A program made the position numbers and the translations under genes. A stretch of DNA of 64,000 bases from Micavibrio sp. UBA6145. Its GTDB lineage: Bacteria; Pseudomonadota; Alphaproteobacteria; Micavibrionales; UBA1664. The stretch covers positions 535,366-599,365 of the forward strand of contig DIUZ01000026.1 in assembly GCA_002423205.1 (NCBI GenBank). The letters are read 5' to 3'. Every line of letters begins with the position of its first letter. The first letter of the stretch is position 1. This document shows positions 15,118-22,575 of the stretch, piece after piece. A model generated the notes under the pieces. The model made no database searches and was not told the origin of the DNA. It saw nothing but the letters and a program-made list of their open reading frames with translations.

Positions 15118-16028
15118 GATGGATCATCCCGCCTATGACGCTCGTGTTCCAGTGCGCCGTTGACTTCTGCGCCGATCAGGATGGTCATCGCGCTCATCCA
15201 GAACCACATCAGCAGCACGACGACCGCGCCAAGCGAGCCATAGGTTTCATTGAATTTGGTGAATTGTGAAATAAACAGCGAGAACAGCGATGAGCCAAGC
15301 ACCCAAAGCACGGTCGCGCTGACCGCGCCGGCACTGATGCCCCATTTCACCCGTTTGCGGTCCGGCCCCAGAGTATAAAGAACCTCAAGCCCGACCAGCG
15401 CGGTAACAAACAACACCGGCCATCGCGACCATTGCAGCATGTTGCTGAAAACATCCTGCATCGGCAGGAACTGCACCGCCACCGGCAAACCCGCCACCAG
15501 CAAAAGCGAGAACAGGAAATACGCCAGCATCAGGAAGGTCAGGCCGTAAGACAGAAAAGTCAGCTTGAACATGCCGCGCGTTTCCGGTGCGTCATAGGCG
15601 ATGTTGAATCCTTTGATCAAGGCCTGCACGCCGCGCGTGGCCGAATACACGGCGAACAATATGCTGATCGCAAGGCTGATGGTCAGGGTGCTGCCGGTCG
15701 TCTGCGCGATTTTTTGGGCCTGCGTGATGATGATGGACAACGCATCGCCAGGCAGGAAGTCGCCTAGGCTCTGCAATTGCAATGTGACCTCATAAGGGTC
15801 GAAGAACAGCCCGAAGATGGAAATGGCCGCGCCCAGCGCCGGAAAGGCGGCGAGCAGGAAATAAAACGCCACCCCGGCCGAGACCAGCCCGACATAGTCC
15901 TGCCGCACGTTGTTGCGAAGGTGCAGCCCGGTCAAAATCCAGGGCGGCAGGGTGAGGGCGGCAAGCTCCCCCGAACTCATCCGTGCGACGTTGATCCAGT
16001 GTTTAATGAAAGTGCTTATCTTGCGCAT
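15114..16028 (-). CDS. YihY/BrkB (virulence factor BrkB) family membrane protein
   Basis: About 304 residues with six predicted transmembrane helices, including AGVAFYFLLAAFPALGAAISIFG-type first helix and the family's C-terminal WFWMSAMTILIGAEVNGALEH signature (quoted in parts). The molecular function of the family is not settled; older names as ribonuclease BN were wrong. The ATG at 16028 (MRKISTF) is preceded by GGGGGT; a GTG at 16046 in the same frame is the alternative. It is translationally coupled to the oxidoreductase gene downstream. The cspA terminator separates it from cspA. Confidence 0.85.
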   Translation of the reverse strand: MRKISTFIKHWINVARMSSGELAALTLPPWILTGLHLRNNVRQDYVGLVSAGVAFYFLLAAFPALGAAISIFGLFFDPYEVTLQLQSLGDFLPGDALSIIITQAQKIAQTTGSTLTISLAISILFAVYSATRGVQALIKGFNIAYDAPETRGMFKLTFLSYGLTFLMLAYFLFSLLLVAGLPVAVQFLPMQDVFSNMLQWSRWPVLFVTALVGLEVLYTLGPDRKRVKWGISAGAVSATVLWVLGSSLFSLFISQFTKFNETYGSLGAVVVLLMWFWMSAMTILIGAEVNGALEHERHRRDDPS

Positions 16029-16054
16029 GACGTACCCCCAACGCACGAACCCAT

Positions 16055-16080
16055 AAAAAAAGCGGAGCTTTTGCTCCGCT
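16055..16080 (-). terminator. Rho-independent terminator of the cold-shock gene
   Basis: AGCGGAGC and GCTCCGCT form a perfect eight-base stem with a four-base loop. On the minus strand it is followed by six T residues; the plus strand also has a T-run after it, so it could stop transcription both ways. Confidence 0.85.
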
Positions 16081-16106
16081 TTTTTGAATTCTTGGAAAAA
16101 CCGGAA

Positions 16107-16319
16107 TTAACCAGCAGCTTGCAGATTGCCAGCCGAGGTTTTGCCGTTTTTCGGGTTGGCTTGCAGTTCGTACGAAAGTTTTTGACCTTCGTTCAGCGTG
16201 CGCCAGCCAGCGCGTTCAACAGCCGAGATGTGCACGAAGATATCAGCGCCACCTTCATCGGGAATGATGAAGCCGAAGCCTTTATCGTTGTTGAACCATT
16301 TCACGGTACCTGTAGCCAT
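16107..16319 (-). CDS. Cold-shock protein, CspA family
   Basis: A 70-residue OB-fold nucleic-acid chaperone that melts RNA structure. RNP1 (KGFGFI) and RNP2 (DIFVHIS) motifs are intact, and the N-terminus MATGTVKWFNNDKGFGFI is canonical. GAGGA seven bases before the ATG supports the start. It is monocistronic: a strong terminator follows it and more than 500 bases of non-coding DNA lie between it and the divergent tuf gene. Whether it is cold-induced cannot be told from sequence. Confidence 0.95.
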   Translation of the reverse strand: MATGTVKWFNNDKGFGFIIPDEGGADIFVHISAVERAGWRTLNEGQKLSYELQANPKNGKTSAGNLQAAG

Positions 16320-16770
16320 AGTATTTCCTCACTCAAAATTGACATACCGGACAAACGGGTCCGTAACCGGATTTCGGGGAAATACAAAAGGGCCATATAA
16401 ATAGTCCTACAGACCCCCGTAAAACGGATCTAATGAACCATAACAGGGGGGTATGGTCAAGCTTACACAGACTTGCCATAGACCGGGTGCCTTAGTGTTC
16501 TTAATAATATGAAAAATAATACCATGACTTTCATCAGCTTGTCCGCATTATGATCCCAATAATACCGCGCTGGTCATGGCGTGATCCTGCAGCCCAAAGA
16601 TGCGCGGTGGAATTATATGCAGAGATCGTCAAGGCTGACACGCTGCGCCCCAAGTGTACGCAAAACGCCCAGGCAATGCTCCGGTGCGTGTCTGGCAACA
16701 GCGCGAAAACATGATCCTGATGCTTTTGCAGGCACCGTACGCCTGATGTTTTAATGCATGGATTCAATGC
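16320..16770. other. Long intergenic region between cspA and tuf with no gene seen
   Basis: About 450 bases without a convincing coding frame. The cspA-proximal part should hold its promoter and 5' leader (TTGACC near 16456 is a candidate -35 element with only a poor -10). An 82-codon minus-strand frame at 16534-16782 has no ribosome-binding site or familiar motif and was not accepted as a gene. Confidence 0.5.
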
Positions 16771-16798
16771 TTGCGTTTGCAAGTTTTGGCCTTATATT
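16771..16798 (+). promoter_or_regulatory. Predicted tuf promoter
   Basis: TTGCGT (16771-16776), a 16-base spacer and TATATT (16793-16798) lie about 73 bases upstream of the tuf start. The region is locally AT-rich. The ribosome-binding site AGGAGA sits seven bases before the ATG. Confidence 0.5.
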
Positions 16799-16871
16799 AC
16801 CGGGCGATTTATGCTGTGCGGTTGGCTAATGACGACGGCTATCACACAACCTGATTTTAGGAGACACATTA

Positions 16872-18062
<1,191 letters not shown>

Positions 18063-18086
18063 GCGCCAATTTCTTAATGAAATAAA

Positions 18087-18116
18087 AAGCCGGGCAAAAA
18101 GCCCGGCTTTTTATTT
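18087..18116 (+). terminator. Rho-independent terminator of tuf
   Basis: GCCGGGC and GCCCGGC (extended by AA/TT) form a nine-base stem with an AAAAA loop, followed by TTTTTATTTT. A textbook terminator about 25 bases after the stop. Confidence 0.92.
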
Positions 18117-18180
18117 TGACGCACCGCAGCGAATCTCCCTACTCTTGTGACCGGAGTAGAAACGGGACCACAGGAAAAAC

Positions 18181-19590
18181 TTGCGCGCCCCATCACCAGT
18201 TTTTTCTTACGAGACTTTGTTCCTGTCCGATCTTCATTTGGGCAGCGGGAAAACAGCTTCCCCGTATCTTTACGAATTCATCACTCACCTTAATCCGCAC
18301 ACGCTAAAAGAAATCTATCTCGTTGGTGACATCATTGGCGGGTGGGAACAGTCACACCAGAAACAGCGTCCTTTCGATGAAATGGAGCGCCGCATATTCG
18401 ATGTCCTGAATCATCTGGCGTCAACTGGTGTCAAGTTGCACTATATTCCGGGCAACCATGATGAACGCCTGCGTGGTGTTCATCATAAAGGCCGCACCGT
18501 TGATGTGATGGGAATGCTGAACCGTGCGGCAGCGCGAAATCCGCGTAAAGGACGCATAAAAACATTTTCTGAAAATATCGAATTCAAGCATCACGATACG
18601 CGCGTCTTCGGCGACAAGACCTACCGTATCACCCATAGCGACCTGCATGACCCGGAAACATATACAAAATGGTGGTTCAAGCCGATCGTTTACGGCGTCA
18701 GTCACGCCTATGACACGCTGATAGCCTTTGATGCATGGTTGAACAAGTTTGCACACAAGCACTTCAAAAAAGATTTCCCCATCGCCAAAACCCTAAAGCA
18801 TTGGTTCAAAGAAAAAATTGAAAGCGTCGTGTCCGGCGAGGCTTTGGTGCAGGAACTTGAACATGACAGCTGCGACGGTGCCTTTATCGGTCATACCCAT
18901 ATGCCTGGCGTGCACCGCATCAACCGGAATGGTCGCGAATATACAATCGTGAATGATGGTGACTGGCAGGAAGGTGGAAGCGCCGCGTTCATCGCACCCG
19001 GCGATACCATCCCGCAGATCATCGAATACCGTATGGAGCGTCACAATTTCTTCGCGGTGCCGCTGCCGGATGAGAAATCGCCGCACGCCCCTATATATGC
19101 CGCGCACCGTGAACGGACCAACCGGCAGATCCGTTTGATCAGGCGCATGTGGCCTGCACGCCGTAAAAGCCGTCTGGCGCAACTGGACCGATACAGGCGT
19201 GCGGGCGCCAAGATGCGCGAACATCTTCATGATATCCAGCTGCTCGACACAGCGTTGGAACATCTCAACGGGCGCATGCTGGACAAGGTCGACAGTGTTA
19301 AGGCCGCCATCACGGATACGGCACGCCACAAGCACAGGTTTGATCAGCGTAAAGGCGAGATAAAGGACATTTTTGCCCGTTCCGCCAAAAATGGTGTTTT
19401 TAAAGAAAGCGACCGCCAGGCTTTGCTCGCCTTCGCAAAAGAATTGCGCGCGCACGCATGCACCAAGATGAATAAGCACTTCAATGATCGCTGCAAGGCT
19501 GCTCAGAATCTCAATTATGTGACCATGCCCGCGCATCCATTGCCTGCTGCATCTGAGCAGCCGCGCAAACCTGCTCTTTTGGTCGCATAA
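18181..19590 (+). CDS. Metallophosphoesterase, LpxH-like, with long C-terminal extension
   Basis: Calcineurin-like phosphoesterase, 469 residues. The N-terminal 270 residues carry the metal-site motifs SDLHLGS, GDII, PGNHDE, a later THSDLHDP and the closing GHTHMPG, in the spacing of UDP-2,3-diacylglucosamine hydrolase (LpxH) proteins. LpxH itself is about 240 residues; here about 190 extra basic, helical residues follow and probably form a coiled region. The start is TTG with AGGA six bases upstream; no ATG exists before the first catalytic motif. Placed between tuf and tRNA-Trp. The substrate is not certain: lipid A precursor or another phosphate ester. Confidence 0.8.
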   Translation: MRAPSPVFSYETLFLSDLHLGSGKTASPYLYEFITHLNPHTLKEIYLVGDIIGGWEQSHQKQRPFDEMERRIFDVLNHLASTGVKLHYIPGNHDERLRGVHHKGRTVDVMGMLNRAAARNPRKGRIKTFSENIEFKHHDTRVFGDKTYRITHSDLHDPETYTKWWFKPIVYGVSHAYDTLIAFDAWLNKFAHKHFKKDFPIAKTLKHWFKEKIESVVSGEALVQELEHDSCDGAFIGHTHMPGVHRINRNGREYTIVNDGDWQEGGSAAFIAPGDTIPQIIEYRMERHNFFAVPLPDEKSPHAPIYAAHRERTNRQIRLIRRMWPARRKSRLAQLDRYRRAGAKMREHLHDIQLLDTALEHLNGRMLDKVDSVKAAITDTARHKHRFDQRKGEIKDIFARSAKNGVFKESDRQALLAFAKELRAHACTKMNKHFNDRCKAAQNLNYVTMPAHPLPAASEQPRKPALLVA

Positions 19591-19657
19591 TCAAGGGCCT
19601 AACTACATCTTGCCTAAAAGGCAAAGACCCGTTAAAAAAGGGCCCGTAAGTGCATAC

Positions 19658-19733
19658 AGGGGTGTAGCTCAGCTGGTAGAGCGACGGTCTCCAAAACCGT
19701 AGGTCACAGGTTCGATCCCTGCCGCCCCTGCCA
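19658..19733 (+). tRNA. tRNA-Trp (CCA)
   Basis: A 76-base tRNA with CCA encoded. The acceptor stem AGGGGTG pairs with CGCCCCT with one wobble. The anticodon loop CTCCAAA gives anticodon CCA, and the T arm carries GGTTCGATCC. It lies 67 bases after the phosphoesterase stop; TTGCCT-17-TAAAAA upstream could be its own weak promoter. Confidence 0.97.
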
Positions 19734-19759
19734 TTTTCTTTAAAATCTTAGCGCATGCA

Positions 19760-20323
19760 TCAGTGAAGATTGTCGCGGGCTGTGTTGCCTGTCGCATCTT
19801 CTTCTTCATGTTCGTGGTCCATGGCGTCCAGTGCGGCATTGCCGTGTGGTGTCAAAAGGGTGAACAGTTCCCGCGTTTCAGCATAGTCATCCCCGGCATT
19901 CAGGGGTGTACTGCCAGGTATCCATCGCGCCAACGCGCGGCGAAAGCGCGTGGCATCGACAGGTTTTGAAATATAATCGTCTATACCCGCCTTAAGGCAT
20001 TTTTCACGATCGCCTAATGCGGCATGCGGTGATATGGCGATAATCGGTGTGTGACGTTTTCCTTCTTCAAAGGCGCGCATACGCAAGGCCATGGTAAAAC
20101 CGTCCATCACTGAAATATCGCCGTCCATTAAAACCAGGTCGTATTGCTCAACCCGGAACAGGGCGAGCGCATGCGCACCGTCTTCCACCGCATGCACAAG
20201 CCAGAAACCGAGACGCGACAGAATTTTGCCCATCAATGCCCGGTTGGCCGGATGGTCTGCCACCAGCAGGATGCGCGCATTGATGTCGACGCCGCCGTCT
20301 TGGGATGTGTATGGGTCATTCAT
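19760..20323 (-). CDS. Single-domain response regulator with C-terminal tail
   Basis: A 187-residue CheY-like receiver protein. The phosphoacceptor is D67 (YDLVLMDGDISVMDG) and the switch lysine lies in DDYISKPVD. The acidic pair that binds Mg2+ at the start of receivers is reduced: the motif reads VADHP, so only one aspartate remains. A tail of about 50 residues follows, rich in Asp, Glu and His, with no output domain. The start is the ATG one base after the stop of the CheW-like gene; there is no separate ribosome-binding site, so translation is coupled. Probably acts by protein contact with the neighbouring kinases. Confidence 0.8.
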   Translation of the reverse strand: MNDPYTSQDGGVDINARILLVADHPANRALMGKILSRLGFWLVHAVEDGAHALALFRVEQYDLVLMDGDISVMDGFTMALRMRAFEEGKRHTPIIAISPHAALGDREKCLKAGIDDYISKPVDATRFRRALARWIPGSTPLNAGDDYAETRELFTLLTPHGNAALDAMDHEHEEEDATGNTARDNLH

Positions 20324-20324
20324 C

Positions 20325-20753
20325 TTAGGCAGCCTGCACATTCAGGCTCAGGAACCATTCAAGATTGATGATTTCCGTGACGCAGCCGCGGATCAGGGCT
20401 GTGCCCGCCGATGCCTGGCTGGTTGGGGACAGTCGGCCTTCATACGCGATGATGTCCATGATTTCGTCGACGATAAGACCCTGCAGGGCACCCGCCGGTC
20501 CAAACAGGATGACCGGTTTGCGGCCTGTGCTCAGTTTGCTGATGCTGTGTACTGTTATCGGCAGATTGTTCAGCAACGCTATTGTTTCACCGGCCGTGTA
20601 GTCGACTTCGTCAAACCGGTAGGCCTGGCTTAATGGTGTCGCCATGACCATGCCGCTGCTGCGGAAAAGAACCAGCGGCTGCGGCGCAGCCAGAACGGCA
20701 TCGACAAGATTGTCTGTATGGCGATTGTCAGCATTGAAAGGAAAAATATTCAT
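20325..20753 (-). CDS. CheW-like domain protein
   Basis: A 142-residue protein with a CheW-type SH3-like fold: LVDAVLAAPQPLVLF at the start, VDEIMDIIAYEGRL in the middle and LIRGCVTEIINLEWFL at the end, which matches the CheW C-terminal block. CheW domains couple receptors to histidine kinases. The ATG at 20753 is preceded by GGAGA at good spacing; a longer frame upstream is unlikely. It forms a two-gene unit with the response regulator. No methyl-accepting receptor or CheA is present in the window. Confidence 0.75.
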   Translation of the reverse strand: MNIFPFNADNRHTDNLVDAVLAAPQPLVLFRSSGMVMATPLSQAYRFDEVDYTAGETIALLNNLPITVHSISKLSTGRKPVILFGPAGALQGLIVDEIMDIIAYEGRLSPTSQASAGTALIRGCVTEIINLEWFLSLNVQAA

Positions 20754-20860
20754 CACGCATCTCCATAAAATATTGATGACATCTTCAGGATGGCGGGGAT
20801 GCGTCACGTTGCGATGGCCTTGGCGTTACGATTGTGTGACAAAAGCGCATACATACGTAG

Positions 20861-20901
20861 AAAAAAAGGGCTTCTGGTGAAGGGGGGATTCACCAGAAGC
20901 C
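20861..20901 (-). terminator. Strong orphan terminator hairpin in a divergent intergenic region
   Basis: GGCTTCTGGTGAA and TTCACCAGAAGCC form a perfect 13-base stem with a seven-base loop (20869-20901). Read on the minus strand it is followed by seven T residues. No gene ends upstream of it on that strand: the next minus gene (CheW-like) starts downstream. It would stop a short transcript begun near 20950-21030. Confidence 0.7.
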
Positions 20902-20921
20902 TTTGAAGTTTTTTCGTGGGC

Positions 20922-20945
20922 AAAAAAACATGGATGAAGCCATGT
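20922..20945 (-). terminator. Second orphan terminator-like hairpin
   Basis: On the minus strand ACATGG, a six-base loop and CCATGT are followed by seven T residues. It lies 20 bases before the stronger 20861-20901 hairpin, giving a tandem pair. Confidence 0.45.
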
Positions 20946-21032
20946 ATCTGATATCCAGAATGACGTGGCTGTATTGCAATCCTATGCCGCGAGTGTGACA
21001 ATTGTGTTACAATCAGGGGTTGAAGGTTCGGG

Positions 21033-21743
21033 ATGACAAGAAAGCCGACAATACTTGCCGTAGATGATGACACCGACATGCTGACACTGGTGTCTGCTGC
21101 GCTGATGCGCGAAGGGTACGACGTCGCAACCGAAACCCGTGCATCTGCGGTGGTGCACGCCGTACGCACCAAAAAACCGGAGGGCATCCTGCTGGACCTG
21201 ATGCTGCCGGACGGCGACGGGCTTAAACTGATCGCCGGTATTCGTGAAATCACCGATGTTCCGATTATCGTGGTCAGCGGAAAGGACGAACTGATCGACA
21301 AGATCGTGGGTCTTGAAATGGGCGCTGATGATTACGTCGCCAAGCCTTTGCAGATTCGGGAATTGGCCGCACGGATCAAGGCGCAACTGCGCCGCTATGC
21401 TGAATTGAAATCCAGTGCACAGGTGGCCCCTGACACGGCCACCTTCGGCGGCTGGACGCTGGACCGTGCCAAGATGCAGATATTCCGGGGCGATGGAACA
21501 TCCGGTGACCTGACGGTTAAGGAATTCCGCCTGCTGGATGTTCTGGTCCGGGCATCGGGCCGTGTTCTAAGCCGTGAGCAAATTCTTGATATGGCGCGTC
21601 AGGACGATATCAACGTCACGGATCGTGCCATCGACACGCAGATCACGCGCATTCGCAAAAAGATAGGCGACGATGCGGCCCACCCCACCATGATCCAGTC
21701 AATACGTGGCGTTGGTTACGCATTTGTAGCGCCCGTGGCTTAA
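21033..21743 (+). CDS. OmpR/PhoB-family response regulator
   Basis: A 236-residue DNA-binding regulator. The receiver has the acidic triplet DDD (11-13), phosphoacceptor D55 in GILLDLMLPDGDG and the switch lysine in YVAKPL. A winged-helix output domain follows (about 135-233), with the family end signature TRIRKKIGDD and IRGVGYAF. It is followed after 49 bases by a periplasmic binding protein and two histidine kinases on the same strand, which are its likely partners. A dyad TGTGACA-ATTG-TGTTACA about 20 bases upstream of the start could be an autoregulatory site. Confidence 0.93.
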   Translation: MTRKPTILAVDDDTDMLTLVSAALMREGYDVATETRASAVVHAVRTKKPEGILLDLMLPDGDGLKLIAGIREITDVPIIVVSGKDELIDKIVGLEMGADDYVAKPLQIRELAARIKAQLRRYAELKSSAQVAPDTATFGGWTLDRAKMQIFRGDGTSGDLTVKEFRLLDVLVRASGRVLSREQILDMARQDDINVTDRAIDTQITRIRKKIGDDAAHPTMIQSIRGVGYAFVAPVA

Positions 21744-21792
21744 ATGCACGGCGTAAGAATTTTTAGGCATCTCTGGCAATACATTGTGACCC

Positions 21793-22575
21793 ATGATTCA
21801 TATATTCTTGCGCATAATCCTGGTGTTGTTTACGGCTCTGGTCACAGAGCCCGCACGCGCGACACACAACGGCGGGCCATTCACCATCACCATTGCGGCG
21901 GATATATGGTGCCCGGTCAATTGTGACCCTTCAGGTGAAAAAATGGGTTTCGGCGTTGATCTGACCCGCCGCATCTTTGAACCGCTGGGATACACCGTGC
22001 ATTACCGGGTCATGCCATGGGCGCGTGCGCTATCCAAAGTGCGTGCGGGCGATGTCGATGCTGTTATTGGTGCAAATTACAGTGATGATAAAAACCTCAT
22101 TTTTCCAAAAACGCCTTTAGCACCAGTTGCAGATGATTTTTATGCACTTAAGGACAGTGAAATTATCTTTGACGGAGTTAAATCGTTACAGGGACTGCGT
22201 ATAGGAGTGATTCATAGCTACGGGTACAGTGATGACACTAACAAATTGCTAAGCGCAGGTCGCCTGACGCCTGGTCTCATCCAAGAAATAAGCGGCGAAA
22301 AAGCACTTGAACAGAATATTAAAAAACTGCTCACGCGCCGTATCGATGTGATGGTTGAAAACGGAATCATCATGCAGGAGAAGCTGCGCGTGGAAAATCT
22401 GCAGGATAAAATAATACGTATAGGTACAATCCCTCAGGGTGGCACATATCTGGCGTTTTCGAACGCGTTGCCTTACAGCCGCGACTTAGCAAAAAAATTT
22501 GACGATGGCGTTAGACGTTTAAGAGCTACGGGTGAACTCAATGCACTCTACGTTCAATACGGGATGACACCATGA
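21793..22575 (+). CDS. Periplasmic solute-binding protein (family 3), probable sensor subunit
   Basis: A 260-residue protein with a signal peptide (cleavage likely after ARA or ATH, residues 22-25) and the SBP_bac_3 fold: FGVDLTRRIFEPLGYTVHYRVMPWARALSKVRAGDVDAVIG-type start (quoted in part: MPWARALSKV), SLQGLRIGVIHSYGY and LLTRRIDVMVEN. Such proteins bind amino acids or similar solutes. There are no ABC permease or ATPase genes; instead its stop overlaps the start of a membrane histidine kinase as ATGA, so it probably delivers a ligand signal to that kinase. From about 22070 the gene is clearly AT-rich, unlike its surroundings. Confidence 0.85.
   Translation: MIHIFLRIILVLFTALVTEPARATHNGGPFTITIAADIWCPVNCDPSGEKMGFGVDLTRRIFEPLGYTVHYRVMPWARALSKVRAGDVDAVIGANYSDDKNLIFPKTPLAPVADDFYALKDSEIIFDGVKSLQGLRIGVIHSYGYSDDTNKLLSAGRLTPGLIQEISGEKALEQNIKKLLTRRIDVMVENGIIMQEKLRVENLQDKIIRIGTIPQGGTYLAFSNALPYSRDLAKKFDDGVRRLRATGELNALYVQYGMTP

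Noticed and set aside
16534..16782. Minus-strand frame of 82 codons between cspA and tuf
   Set aside because: No ribosome-binding site, no recognisable motif, odd composition, and it overlaps the tuf promoter.
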